The notes: generated by a model not told the origin, from the sequence alone. DNA of 64,000 nt from JAUIIK01 sp963745675 (GCA_963745675.1 CAVUYM010000008.1:186001-250000); one strand, 5' to 3'; numbered from the stretch's first letter, positions 1 to 8,858 are shown. Numbers and translations are program-made.

Positions 1-477
1 TGGCGCGATGATCTGGTGGCGTTCTTGCTTGGCTGCTCGTTTACTTTCGAGCCTGCGCTGATCGAAGCCGGGGTGCCGGTACGCAGTATCGACAACGACA
101 CCGTCGTATCGATGTACCGCACAAACCGGATGTGCGAGCCGGTCGGTCGCTTCCAGGGCCCGATGGTCGTCTCGATGCGCCCGATCCCGGCCGATCTCGT
201 CGATCTCGCGACGACGATCACCGCCCGCTACCCGGATGTCCACGGCGCGCCGGTTCACGCTGGCGATCCTTCTGCGATCGGCGTCGAGAATCTCCTCCAG
301 ACAGATTGGGGCGATCCGCCCGATGTCCAATCAGGAGATGTGCCGGTTTTCTGGGCTTGTGGCGTCACTCCCCAGGCCGTTGCACTCGCCAGCAAACCTG
401 AGTTGATGATCACCCACGCGCCGGGCCGGATGTTCATTACTGATCTGCGCATTGATGAACTGGAGCGACCGGAGTAG
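1..477 (+). CDS. DUF1445 family protein (putative hydro-lyase), C-terminal part
   Basis: The reading frame is open to the left edge, so only about 158 C-terminal residues are visible; the GTG at 16 is internal. Family features are clear: FLLGCSFTFE at the start, then MYRTN, GPMVVSMRP, VHGAPVHAGDP, VFWACGVTPQ and ITHAPGRMFITD. These are the conserved blocks of the DUF1445 (putative hydro-lyase, D-glutamate cyclase-related) family. Members are cytosolic and mostly uncharacterised; activity on an amino-acid-like substrate is inferred from the family. The gene ends normally with TAG and is followed by a VOC protein 75 bases on. Confidence 0.85.
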   Translation, partial: WRDDLVAFLLGCSFTFEPALIEAGVPVRSIDNDTVVSMYRTNRMCEPVGRFQGPMVVSMRPIPADLVDLATTITARYPDVHGAPVHAGDPSAIGVENLLQTDWGDPPDVQSGDVPVFWACGVTPQAVALASKPELMITHAPGRMFITDLRIDELERPE

Positions 478-552
478 GCCGGGTGCGCGTCGCTGCACCG
501 CAAAGGACTTCAGACTCTCAATTCGACCGACTGCAAGATGAAGGGAACTGCC

Positions 553-990
553 ATGTCATCAGAGGGACCAATCGCCACCGTCATAGGTATTGAACACATC
601 AACATCAAAAGCCGAGATATACGACGCTCGATCGACTTCTACACGAATGTCATCGGGTTGCGGCTGGTGCGACTCGACCATAATTCTGCGGGTGATATCC
701 GCTTTGCTGCGCTACGTGTTGGCGATGCGCTGATTGACATTCAACCCAACGACTCGGCAGATTGGGATGCCGACCGCACCGGCTTGAATCACATGGCGCT
801 GCTGATCGAGCCTACAGATCTCGCCGCGATTGCCGAACGCTGTCGCGAGCTCGACATCCCGATCACTGAAGGTCCCGTTGCCCGCCAGGGCGCATACGGC
901 ATGGGCCAGGCGCTCTACATCCAGGATCCGGACGGTCACGGGATCGAACTGAAGCACTATGAGCAGCCTGTGGGAGTAAGCAGTGCGTAG
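553..990 (+). CDS. VOC superfamily (glyoxalase/dioxygenase-like) protein
   Basis: A single-domain vicinal-oxygen-chelate protein of about 145 residues. IEHINIKSRDIRRSIDFY at the start and GHGIELKHYE near the end are the two halves of the VOC fold; His and Glu in these blocks (GIEHIN, GLNHMAL, GIELKHY) are likely metal ligands. The ATG at 553 is preferred over the one at 538 because AAGGGA at 541-546 sits six bases before it. The substrate cannot be told; lyases, dioxygenases and resistance proteins share this fold. The next feature is a strong hairpin. Confidence 0.8.
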   Translation: MSSEGPIATVIGIEHINIKSRDIRRSIDFYTNVIGLRLVRLDHNSAGDIRFAALRVGDALIDIQPNDSADWDADRTGLNHMALLIEPTDLAAIAERCRELDIPITEGPVARQGAYGMGQALYIQDPDGHGIELKHYEQPVGVSSA

Positions 991-1009
991 GTTGTAGTTC
1001 GTAGTGTCA

Positions 1010-1033
1010 GGCAGGGAAGCTCCCTTCCCTGCC
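1010..1033 (+). terminator. Hairpin after the VOC gene
   Basis: A perfect 10-base stem (GGCAGGGAAG at 1010-1019 with its complement at 1024-1033) with a 4-base loop, 20 bases after the stop codon. No T-run follows, so termination efficiency is uncertain. It could also be part of the repeat-like intergenic DNA around it. Confidence 0.5.
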
Positions 1034-1108
1034 CACTGCCTCGAAATCAAGAATGGGTTCTTTCGGGAGCAAGGTGAGTTGCCGCGGAAGTAGTGTCAGG
1101 TTCGGGTT

Positions 1109-1132
1109 CCCTCCCTCGAAGTCGAGGGAGGG
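1109..1132. repeat. GC-rich palindromic intergenic repeat
   Basis: Arms 1109-1119 and 1122-1132 are perfect inverted copies around AG. It resembles the palindrome at 37807-37837 in style (C-rich arm, G-rich arm, then a G-rich tail). Both lie next to a GTAGGTTGTAG-type motif (987-997, 37778-37788, and an imperfect inverted copy at 1160-1170). These look like dispersed intergenic elements. Confidence 0.45.
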
Positions 1133-1177
1133 GATTTGGGGGAGGGAGCCTCCGCCGTCCTGCAACCTACAAACTCC

Positions 1178-4100
1178 CTACTCCACTGGCGTGAACACCA
1201 GTGACTTCTGGCCTTCATATGGGCCCAGTGTGGGCGAATCGAAGCTGAACTGAGTGCCGATAGTGCCGTTGAGCGACTCGACGCCTACCGTGGTCGAGGC
1301 GCCATAGTCGTAGCGCGCATCGTCGAAGTACACATCAAGATACTGGAAGATGATGCGGTTGCTGCCCTCCTCCAGGATGATCTGGAAGGTAACCGCGCCA
1401 ACCTGGTTGAAGCGTGCAGCATCGATCCAGGTCACGACGAACTGGCGATCAGGTGCTTCTCCAACTGTCTTCACCCAGACGCCCTGGCCAACGTCGGGAC
1501 TGAGGTCATCCCAGAGGGCTGCGACCAGCCCGTTTGGCTCGTCGGGATCGGGAATCGGCTTGTTCCGCAAGGCCTGGGCCTGGCTGCCGCCGAAGACGAC
1601 ATATCCATTCGTTGAAACCTGCAGGTCAGTGAATGCTTCGCCATAGAAGTCGAAGCTGAAGGGCAACTGGACTATCGCCGCCGAATCGTCGCCAGTGAAT
1701 TCAATCCGTTCCCCTGCGGCTTGCCCATCTATCCACTCGAAGGGACCATCCGAGATCGCATACGCTGGCAGGACGGAGATCGTGAACTCAGCCGCGATCG
1801 ATTGCGCAGGGTCGCCGCCGTCGGTAGCTTCTGCAGTGAAGTTGTACGGGCCGGTCGATTCTGGCTCTCCGGTGATCATCCCGGAGTCGGGATCGAGTGC
1901 CAAGCCCGGCGGGAACTCGCCTGCGGTTACAGCCCAGCTGAACGGTGGCGTTCCTCCCGCCGCCGAGAGCACGCTGAAGTAGGGTGCACCGTACTGGGCG
2001 TCCGCGAGCGATTCCGTATTGATCACCGGCGTCGGGGATCCACCACTGCTGAAACGGATCGCCGTTTCACCGATGTACTGTTCCGGCAGTGGATCGTCGA
2101 CCGAGAATTCAATTCCGACCGTGCCATCTGCATTTTCGATTCCGACAGTCGCTGACGCTCCAAAGTCATAGGTTGGATCGTTGAAGTTGAGATCGAGATA
2201 CTGCATCACGATGTCGTTTGTACCCTCTTCGAAGACAACTTCAAATGTCCCTTCGAAATGTTCTTTGAAGCGCGGCACGCCGACCCAGGCAACGACGACC
2301 TTACGGTTCGGTGCATCTCCGATTGTCCGCATCCAGACACTGCCGCCATCCTGCGGGCTGAGATCGTCCCAGAAGACGGCCACCATGCCATTTGGATCGC
2401 GCGGATTTGGTAGATGGGTGTTACTGAAGGTAGTCGCGCGGTCTTCAGTGAAGGCGACGTAGCCGTTGCTCGATATCTGGAAGTGATCGAAGGCCTGGCC
2501 GAAGTAGTTGAAGCTGAATGGCAGGTCGCGGGTGAAGGCTTGATCGTCGCGCTCGAACGGCAACTGTTCGCCACCGTCGGTGGCGTCAATCCAGCTGAAT
2601 TCGTCGTCACTCCAATCGTAGCCTGCTGCGACATCGAACTCGTAAAACTGTTGCACCTTGGCGCCATTTGCGTCGGTGAGTTGCACGGTGAGGGAGTATG
2701 ATCCCGGCTGATAGGCGGTGCCACCGATGTAGCCTGTCGAGGGATCGAGTCCGACTCCCTCAGGCAAGTTGCCGGAGACGAGCGACCAGCTGTATGGCAA
2801 CGCGCCGCCGTCCGCCACGAGCTGTTGAACGTAAGGCTTACCGGCCGATGCGTTGGTCAGTGATCGCGTCAGGATCTCGGGCTGTGCGGGGTCACGCAGT
2901 GAGAGGCGCAACGCTGTCGTGCCCTCGTAAGGCCGTAACGAGTCTTCGTGATAAGAGAATTGCCGGCCGACTGTGCCGCTAAAGTGCTCGACGCCGATAG
3001 CGGCGCGAACACCGTAATCGACAGCGACGAGATTGAAATCTGCGTCCAGATATTGCAACAGGATCTGGTTCGACGTTTCTTCCAGAATGATTTGGAAGGT
3101 GATGCCGTTGAATGGTCCTGTTCCGGACCCCACCCCACTCGTCTGCGCGGAGTTCGGGATGTCTATCCAGGAGATGACAAATTGCCGATTTGGGGCAGAG
3201 CCAACGCTGTCGTACCAGATCTCGCCGCCCTCTTCGAGATCGAGATTGTCCCAGAAAGCGGCGATGAAGCCATTTGGCGCGAAGATGTCCGGAATCTCCT
3301 GGTTGAAGGGGCTCGACACGCGTGTGCCGCCGAATCCGATCAGTCCGTTCTCTCCGACGGTGATCTCTTCAAATGTTCGGTTGTAGAAGGTGAAGGGAAA
3401 CGAGAGCGGCACATCAACCTGGAAATCACGCTCTCCGCCGAATGGGATCTCTGTTCCACCAGTCGCGTCAATCCAGTTGAAGGCGTCATTCTGGAAGCGG
3501 TAATTCAGGACGGACTCGCCGCTGACCTGGTGGCTGTCGACGAGATCGCCTAGGCGCGCTTCTGCTGATATGACAATGCTGCCCGGATTTGTCGGGATCA
3601 TCGTGCCGGTATAGAGACCTCCGCCCTGGGCAGTGAGCTCGAAGCTCTCGCCCTGAGCGCTGGCGGTGACAGTCACACCATCGGGCACGGCGCAGTTCGA
3701 CGCCAATACTCGCACTTCAATTGGATCACCGGGAACCGCGGCGAAACCCGGCACCGGTCTGTCGATCCAGACCTGCGGCTCATTGCTACAGGTGACAGCA
3801 TTTGCGGCGTTTAGCCGGGCGCCGGTACTGACAAGCCCTTCAAGCGACGCTTTCGGATCGGCAGCGTTGAAGATCAGATTCTTGATTCCGAGCGGTGTTG
3901 CATCTGGGAACTGGGCCTTAATCAGCGCCGCAACACCGGTGACGTGTGGCGCGGCCATCGACGTTCCACTGGCATGTCGGTAGGGCAATGTGAGGTCTTT
4001 CCGCACCCAGGCAGAGTAAATGTCTTCGCCCGGAGCACCGATATCGACCGTCTTTAAACCGTAGTTTGAGAAGTCGGATAATTCGTCGCGGTTGTTGGTT

Positions 4101-5170
4101 GCTCCGACTGAGATGAGGCTGTTGAGGTCGAGCGCCGAAGGGAAATGACCGATAAGATCAGTATCAAAGCCGTCGTTGCCGCCTGCAGCGACGAAGAGTG
4201 TGCCGCGCTGTCCTGCATATTCAATACTCTCCTGGAGCGACAGCGAGGGCGCAATACCACCCCATGAAGCGTTGATGATATCGGCTCCGTGATTAGCCGC
4301 GTAGAGCACCGCCGCGATCGCGTCGGCGGTCGCGCCGCCACCGCCTGCGCCGAAGGCCTTGAGGGCCATGACTGTCGTGTCATACGCGATGCCGGCTACA
4401 CCCTGTTCATTGTTAGCGCGCGCTCCCAGGATGCCGGTGACATGCGAACCGTGCCCGTTGTCATCGATCGGATTGTCATCATGGTTGACGAAGTCCCAGC
4501 CGCGCCAGTCATCGATGTAGCCGTTGTTGTCATTGTCGAGCCCGTCGGTCGAGCAGCCTGGGCACATCTCACCCGGATTGGTCCACATCATTGGGTTGCT
4601 ACGATTGTTGCCGCCGAAGTCGGGATGGGTGAAGTCGACACCGCTATCTACGACGGCGACGATGACGTCCGGGCTACCGGTGGTAACTTCCCATGCTTCT
4701 GGCGCGTCGATATCGGCATCTTGAATACCGATGTTGCCGTCGACGGTCTGACCGTTGTTCTCAAGGCTCCATTGGAGCGGATACTGCGGATCGTTCGGTA
4801 TTATGTCCAGCGACATCAGGAAATTCGGTTCGGCGTAGGCGATCCGTGGGTCGAGATCAAGTTCGGCCAGCACAAATTCGAGATCCTCTGGAGCGGTTTC
4901 AAGCAGCTTGGCGTTGATCTCATCGAACGCTTGTAACTCGGTCAGGTTCCCCGTTGCGAGCGCCTCTTTGCGCTGCTCTGCGTTGGTGTCATCAGCAAAC
5001 CGGATGATGATCTCACCTGGCACATGGGGAATGGAAAGCGCAGCAGTAATCGCCGCCGGAACTGGCCTGGAGGCGGATTGGGCTGCCGGAGCGGGAAGGG
5101 ACGCGATGAACATCGCCAGCGACAGGGCTATCGGCATGACGACCGAACGGCCAGCCAGTCTCATTTTCAT
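1178..5170 (-). CDS. Secreted S8 subtilisin-like protease with three C-terminal repeats
   Basis: About 1330 residues. A signal peptide (positive MKMRLAGR, hydrophobic stretch, APAAQSA) is followed by an inhibitor-like propeptide (VPGEIIIRF) and the S8 domain: Asp in VVDSGVD near 173, His in GHGSHVTG near 238 and Ser in GTSMAAPHVTG near 403. The C-terminal two thirds hold three copies of a module starting FxWIDAxxGGE (near 560, 860 and 1150) with SxNGYVxF and FWDDLSP, separated by two He_PIG-type Ig domains (LPEGVGLDPSTG). ATG 5170 is chosen over TTG 5179 because AGGAAAT at 5182-5188 is too close to the TTG. Likely an extracellular protease with binding modules. Confidence 0.9.
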   Translation of the reverse strand: MKMRLAGRSVVMPIALSLAMFIASLPAPAAQSASRPVPAAITAALSIPHVPGEIIIRFADDTNAEQRKEALATGNLTELQAFDEINAKLLETAPEDLEFVLAELDLDPRIAYAEPNFLMSLDIIPNDPQYPLQWSLENNGQTVDGNIGIQDADIDAPEAWEVTTGSPDVIVAVVDSGVDFTHPDFGGNNRSNPMMWTNPGEMCPGCSTDGLDNDNNGYIDDWRGWDFVNHDDNPIDDNGHGSHVTGILGARANNEQGVAGIAYDTTVMALKAFGAGGGGATADAIAAVLYAANHGADIINASWGGIAPSLSLQESIEYAGQRGTLFVAAGGNDGFDTDLIGHFPSALDLNSLISVGATNNRDELSDFSNYGLKTVDIGAPGEDIYSAWVRKDLTLPYRHASGTSMAAPHVTGVAALIKAQFPDATPLGIKNLIFNAADPKASLEGLVSTGARLNAANAVTCSNEPQVWIDRPVPGFAAVPGDPIEVRVLASNCAVPDGVTVTASAQGESFELTAQGGGLYTGTMIPTNPGSIVISAEARLGDLVDSHQVSGESVLNYRFQNDAFNWIDATGGTEIPFGGERDFQVDVPLSFPFTFYNRTFEEITVGENGLIGFGGTRVSSPFNQEIPDIFAPNGFIAAFWDNLDLEEGGEIWYDSVGSAPNRQFVISWIDIPNSAQTSGVGSGTGPFNGITFQIILEETSNQILLQYLDADFNLVAVDYGVRAAIGVEHFSGTVGRQFSYHEDSLRPYEGTTALRLSLRDPAQPEILTRSLTNASAGKPYVQQLVADGGALPYSWSLVSGNLPEGVGLDPSTGYIGGTAYQPGSYSLTVQLTDANGAKVQQFYEFDVAAGYDWSDDEFSWIDATDGGEQLPFERDDQAFTRDLPFSFNYFGQAFDHFQISSNGYVAFTEDRATTFSNTHLPNPRDPNGMVAVFWDDLSPQDGGSVWMRTIGDAPNRKVVVAWVGVPRFKEHFEGTFEVVFEEGTNDIVMQYLDLNFNDPTYDFGASATVGIENADGTVGIEFSVDDPLPEQYIGETAIRFSSGGSPTPVINTESLADAQYGAPYFSVLSAAGGTPPFSWAVTAGEFPPGLALDPDSGMITGEPESTGPYNFTAEATDGGDPAQSIAAEFTISVLPAYAISDGPFEWIDGQAAGERIEFTGDDSAAIVQLPFSFDFYGEAFTDLQVSTNGYVVFGGSQAQALRNKPIPDPDEPNGLVAALWDDLSPDVGQGVWVKTVGEAPDRQFVVTWIDAARFNQVGAVTFQIILEEGSNRIIFQYLDVYFDDARYDYGASTTVGVESLNGTIGTQFSFDSPTLGPYEGQKSLVFTPVE

Positions 5171-5268
5171 ATGCTGCAATCATTTCCTGTTGGACATCCC
5201 ACCGGGTTCATTCAGTCAACGTAGAAGTAGCTGGGACTGGATGTCAATACCGAAGACTTATTAACGAG

Positions 5269-5302
5269 AAGTCCCCGTCCAGAACGCTCTGGACGGGGAC
5301 TT
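5269..5302 (-). terminator. Strong hairpin after the annealing-like gene
   Basis: A perfect 15-base stem (5269-5283 with 5288-5302) around ACGC, 27 bases after the stop of the leftward gene ending at 5329. The run after it on the minus strand is not T-rich, but stem strength and position fit a transcription end. Confidence 0.65.
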
Positions 5303-5328
5303 CGATTGGGGAAGGGGGGCGGAAGTGA

Positions 5329-6000
5329 TCAGGCTGCGGCGCTGCTCAACTGTCGCTCATCGCGTAGCTCCTGGAGTGAGCCGATAAGCGTGCTGGCTTC
5401 GCTCTTAAGGAGCTCGCTGACGCCATGTCCGAAACGCTCATGGACGATCTCATCGAGTTCGTCATTCGGCACTCCCGCTTCGCGCGCCAGCGAGAAAAGG
5501 TACTTCTGCTGATTTGCCGTCATCGGGTCGGTCGAAGGCAAGGCCGTCTGCTGCCCTCCGGAGGTCTGAGCCCGAGATGACTCTACCGGAGAATCCGAGA
5601 TGATCTCGTCGAAGTCTTCGCAGAACTGCGTGCCATAGCCGAGCAAAGCCAGTGAGCGACCAATCGCTCGCGTTTCCGCCTTCTCCAGCCAGTCGCTCCA
5701 GTCATCCTCACCACACTGGCCGAAGCCGGTTGCGGTGACGCCGTTTTCCAGCGTGACTGTCGCCTGGACGACGGCTGGCGAGACGCCGGGTTCGGACATC
5801 AAGCGGGTTGCGATAGAGCCATTGGGATGCTCGGTGCGGAACCAGACGATGCGCCATTTGACATCGAGGTAGTCGACTTTGACCGTCTTGTAGCTGCCGT
5901 CGAGCTGGCGCTGGCGTCGTTCGAAGACGCGCATGTGCTCGTTGGGGTTGAACTGCCGGCGGGTACTCTCTGCGTGCTGTCCGTTGTTGTTGCCGCTCAT
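5329..6000 (-). CDS. Possible single-strand annealing (Rad52/ERF-like) DNA repair protein
   Basis: 223 residues, no signal peptide or membrane segment. The central part, with a WLEKAETRAIGRSLALLGYG block, resembles the region conserved in Rad52/ERF/Sak-type single-strand annealing proteins (E.AET.AIGRAL..LGYG). The C-terminal 70 residues, after a Ser/Thr-rich linker, start MTANQQKYLFSLAREAG and are predicted helical, like the small C-terminal domains on phage recombination proteins. A GAGGAG motif lies upstream of the ATG. A LexA-type box 61 bases upstream fits a DNA-damage role. The family call is from motif memory only; it could be an unrelated hypothetical. Confidence 0.5.
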   Translation of the reverse strand: MSGNNNGQHAESTRRQFNPNEHMRVFERRQRQLDGSYKTVKVDYLDVKWRIVWFRTEHPNGSIATRLMSEPGVSPAVVQATVTLENGVTATGFGQCGEDDWSDWLEKAETRAIGRSLALLGYGTQFCEDFDEIISDSPVESSRAQTSGGQQTALPSTDPMTANQQKYLFSLAREAGVPNDELDEIVHERFGHGVSELLKSEASTLIGSLQELRDERQLSSAAA

Positions 6001-6060
6001 TGCTTTAATACTCCTCTACGTTACGATTTCTTACCAGAGCGACTGGCGTTCTGCACTCGC

Positions 6061-6074
6061 AGAACAGATGTTCT
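6061..6074 (-). promoter_or_regulatory. LexA/DinR-type SOS box upstream of the annealing-like gene
   Basis: AGAACAGATGTTCT contains GAAC-N4-GTTC, the core of the Gram-positive/actinobacterial LexA operator, with 6-base inverted arms. On the minus strand a TACAAT (6076-6081), which resembles a -10 element, sits just upstream, so a bound repressor would cover the transcription start. The distance to the ATG at 6000 is about 60 bases. The site is seen directly; LexA binding is inferred. Confidence 0.5.
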
Positions 6075-6178
6075 AATTGTACATCACCTGTGACTGAAAT
6101 GCACGTTAATGGGGCTTTGAATTCAGTTAGAAATCGATCGATTCGTGCATGTGAAGATCACTGCGCAAGGGAGCTGCT

Positions 6179-6472
6179 TTGGACCGCACTAATCATGAAA
6201 ATAGGCATTTGAGAGATCTGCTGCGCAGGCTGCTGGAAGCCGAGACGGGCGAAGATTCGATGATCTGCCACGACGGTGGTTTTCGCTATTCTGGTGACTT
6301 CATGTCAATGGAAAGTGCGCTGGTCGAACCTGCATCAATCCTGACTTCAGAGGAGCGCCATGCGTTGATCGCTCGTGGCTACATCGCCCCCTCCGCTGGC
6401 GAAGAATCCGCAACCATTGGTGTCACGGATGAAGGTCGAAACTTCGCGCTCGGGGACAGCGCCAGTTTGTAG
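6179..6472 (+). CDS. Hypothetical protein (97 aa)
   Basis: Starts at TTG with AAGGGAG five bases upstream (6167-6173), a good ribosome site. The protein has a charged N-terminal helix (LRDLLRRLLEAE) and a C-terminal part (LTSEERHALIARGYI...VTDEGRNFAL) like the wing of a winged-helix domain, but no family is recognised. It is divergent from the LexA-box gene, with about 180 bases between the starts. Its stop codon lies inside the left arm of a long inverted repeat. Confidence 0.5.
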   Translation: MDRTNHENRHLRDLLRRLLEAETGEDSMICHDGGFRYSGDFMSMESALVEPASILTSEERHALIARGYIAPSAGEESATIGVTDEGRNFALGDSASL

Positions 6473-6566
6473 AGACGTGCCGCTGGCGCGTCTTCTTTCA
6501 AACCTGTCATATCCCTTGCTAAGAGACAAGAACGCTTGGCAAGACGCGCCAGCGGCACGTCTCTAC
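6469..6566. repeat. 98-bp MITE-like element with perfect 26-bp inverted arms
   Basis: Arms 6469-6494 and 6541-6566 are perfect inverted copies of 26 bases beginning GTAGAGACGTGCC, around a 46-base centre without a gene. The left arm supplies the stop codon of the 97-aa gene. Similar GTAGAGACG palindromes are frequent intergenic elements in Chloroflexota genomes (from memory). On RNA it would fold into a long hairpin able to end transcription from both sides. Confidence 0.8.
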
Positions 6567-6652
6567 GGGTGCGAGGGAGTGTGCCTCATATTTTCATCCT
6601 GACGGATCGGGTAGTGTCGACCACTGTAGGGCCGAACATGGCATTCCCAGTG

Positions 6653-7753
6653 CTAGTCCTTGGCTTTGGTAATCAATTCCTCAACCGCCTTTACTCTCTT
6701 CTCCAGTTGCTCCGCATCGTCGCTGCGAACCGTGGCGTGCCCGATCTTGCGGCCCGGGCGTGGGGCTTTGCTGTAGAGGTGCAGGTGGCTTCCCGTGACT
6801 TTCAGGATGTCGGCAGGGTCCGGCGTCGATCCGATCAAATTCAGCATCGTTGCCTGGCCACGCATAACTGTCGAGCCAAGCGGTTGACCGGCGATGGCGC
6901 GGATGTGGTTCTCGAACTGGCTCGTCTCGCTGCCTTCGATCGTCCAGTGGCCGGAGTTATGGACTCGCGGCGCCATTTCGTTCGCCATGAGACGTCCATC
7001 GGTCTCGAACAGCTCGATTGCCAGCACTCCAACATAGTCGAGCGCCGTCTGGATGCGGTGGACGAATCCCTCGGCGTCGCGTTGACGCCGCTCCGAAACA
7101 TTCTGGGCAGGGGCGATAGTCTGGCTCAGGATGCCGTCTACATGGGTGTTCTGCACCAACGGGTAGTAGCAGAAGCTATTGCGCGAATCACGCGTCGCGA
7201 TGATCGATAGCTCGCGCTCGAAAGCGACGAACTGTTCCAGAATCAGCGGCTGATCGCCCAGATCATTCCAGGCCGTGTCCAGATCTCCGAGATCTCGCAA
7301 AACACGCTGCCCCTTGCCGTCATAGCCTTCGCGGCGTGTCTTGAGCACCGCCGGAAGCCCGATAGCGTCCACTGCCTGCGCAAGATCTTCTCTCGAATCG
7401 ACTGCTTCAAACTGCACCGTCGGGATGTTTAGCGTTCTGAAATAGCGCTTCTCGACGAGACGATCCTGGGCCGCTTCGAGCGCGGAAGGGTTGGGGTGAA
7501 TCGGAGCAAGCTGTTCGAGATACCTTGCGGCCTCGACCGGGACATTCTCGAACTCGTAGGTGATGACGTCGAGCCCATCGGCGAAGCGCTTTAGCGCTTG
7601 TTCGTCGTCATACTGCCCGTTGTGAAGTTCTCCGACTTCGCCCGCACAAGCCTCCGGCGACGGATCGAAGAAACGAAAGGTGTGTCCCAGCGGATAGCCC
7701 GCCAGGGCCAGCATTCTACCGAGCTGGCCTCCTCCTAGAACGCCAATTCTCAT
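6653..7753 (-). CDS. purK: 5-(carboxyamino)imidazole ribonucleotide synthase
   Basis: ATP-grasp enzyme that carboxylates AIR with bicarbonate and ATP to N5-CAIR in de novo purine synthesis. 366 residues, normal length. The N-terminus has the nucleotide fold GVLGGGQLGRML; the middle has VLKTRREGYDGKGQ (ATP-grasp loop) and EQFVAFERELS; the metal-binding part is NEMAPRVHNSGHWT. It overlaps purE by four bases (ATGA-type junction), so the two are translationally coupled in one operon, as is common. Confidence 0.97.
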   Translation of the reverse strand: MRIGVLGGGQLGRMLALAGYPLGHTFRFFDPSPEACAGEVGELHNGQYDDEQALKRFADGLDVITYEFENVPVEAARYLEQLAPIHPNPSALEAAQDRLVEKRYFRTLNIPTVQFEAVDSREDLAQAVDAIGLPAVLKTRREGYDGKGQRVLRDLGDLDTAWNDLGDQPLILEQFVAFERELSIIATRDSRNSFCYYPLVQNTHVDGILSQTIAPAQNVSERRQRDAEGFVHRIQTALDYVGVLAIELFETDGRLMANEMAPRVHNSGHWTIEGSETSQFENHIRAIAGQPLGSTVMRGQATMLNLIGSTPDPADILKVTGSHLHLYSKAPRPGRKIGHATVRSDDAEQLEKRVKAVEELITKAKD

Positions 7754-8259
7754 GTTGTCTCCAGCGGGATAGAGGGATCGGGATCATCAATGACTGTTTG
7801 TGTGCGTTTGTCACGGAACCGTCGCAGCGCTTCTCGTATCTCGGGGTGTTTCGCACCGAGCATCGCTGCTGCCAGCAGCGCCGCGTTAGTCGCTCCCGAA
7901 TTGCCGATGGCGAGTGTGCCGACGGGAATGCCGGCCGGCATCTGGGCTATCGACAGCAATGAATCGAGGCCGCTCAACGCCCGCGATTGGACGGGAACGC
8001 CAAGTACCGGCAGGATGGTCTTCGCGGCCGTCATGCCCGGCAAATGTGCCGCGCCGCCAGCTCCGGCGATGATGATTTCCAACCCGCGTTCTTCCGCCGT
8101 CTCTGCGTACTCGAACATCAGGTCTGGCGTGCGGTGGGCCGATACAACCCTCACTTCGTAGGGCACGCCGAGATCTTCGAGCGTTCCCGTTACATTCGAC
8201 ATCGTATCCCAGTCCGACCGCGATCCCATGATGACCCCGACGAGTGGTTGTGAATCCAT
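7750..8259 (-). CDS. purE: N5-carboxyaminoimidazole ribonucleotide mutase
   Basis: Class I PurE, 169 residues, converts N5-CAIR to CAIR directly after PurK. Signature blocks are visible: GSRSDWDTM near the start, VVSAHRTPD (substrate His), AGAGGAAHLPGM, and PVQSRALSGLDSLLSIAQMPAGIPV. A GAGGGGGAGC ribosome site precedes the ATG. First gene of the purEK pair; a hairpin just upstream separates it from the preceding minus-strand gene. Confidence 0.97.
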   Translation of the reverse strand: MDSQPLVGVIMGSRSDWDTMSNVTGTLEDLGVPYEVRVVSAHRTPDLMFEYAETAEERGLEIIIAGAGGAAHLPGMTAAKTILPVLGVPVQSRALSGLDSLLSIAQMPAGIPVGTLAIGNSGATNAALLAAAMLGAKHPEIREALRRFRDKRTQTVIDDPDPSIPLETT

Positions 8260-8309
8260 GCTCCCCCTCTTTGCCCGCTCTCGTAACCCGTCAGAAAGAG
8301 CATAGCCGA

Positions 8310-8340
8310 AGCGCCGGAGGTGTGATTGACCTCCGGCGCT
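8310..8340 (-). terminator. Hairpin between the 79-aa gene and purE
   Basis: A perfect 12-base stem (8310-8321 with 8329-8340) and 7-base loop, 30 bases downstream of the leftward 79-aa gene and about 50 bases ahead of purE. It probably ends the upstream transcript; it could also be an attenuator-type structure in the purE leader, but no T-run or leader peptide is seen. Confidence 0.6.
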
Positions 8341-8369
8341 CGATCGAACCTTACAATGACGGGAACGAG

Positions 8370-8609
8370 TTAGCCGCTTTGCCCTTTGCGCTGTTGAGCG
8401 GAGCCGCCGCCCATTTGCTCCCCGGTTGACCCGCCTGCCGGGACATCTGCTCCGCCGGGCCTGACGCTTTCGTCCCCGTGGCGCGGATCATTGCGGAATG
8501 GGCGCCGGATACCGCCCTGGATCTTTCCTAGCCGCTTTTGAAGGCTATTTGGATCCTCGCCTTGTAGATAGTCACGCAGGGATCGATTCGGTTTTTCGTC
8601 TTTGTTCAT
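8370..8609 (-). CDS. Hypothetical protein (79 aa), Gly/Arg-rich tail
   Basis: Reads MNKDEKPNRSLRDYL and continues with a helical, charged first half and a disordered Gly-, Gln- and Arg-rich tail (GGADVPAGGSTGEQMGGG). The ATG at 8609 is preferred to a TTG at 8642, which would add 11 residues; GAAAGG lies about 12 bases upstream, a loose site. No family is recognised. The tail looks intrinsically disordered. Confidence 0.45.
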   Translation of the reverse strand: MNKDEKPNRSLRDYLQGEDPNSLQKRLGKIQGGIRRPFRNDPRHGDESVRPGGADVPAGGSTGEQMGGGSAQQRKGQSG

Positions 8610-8858
8610 CTCGTGCCGCTGCCTTTCAAATGGTAAATTCAATTCGCGCGGTCAACCAGCAATGATATCCTATTATCATGATTGGCACTTGCCGATGACC
8701 CGGCAAAAATGACCTTTGTTAGTCTCCGTGTGGGCGATACGGACGGAGCGCACGCGGCCGATCCAGTATCTCACTGAGTAGATATGCACGCCGGACGCTT
8801 TGCCGATCGCGAAGCTGGCTGCGCAGGACTGTCAGCCTGGCAGATGTCCAGCTCGTAG

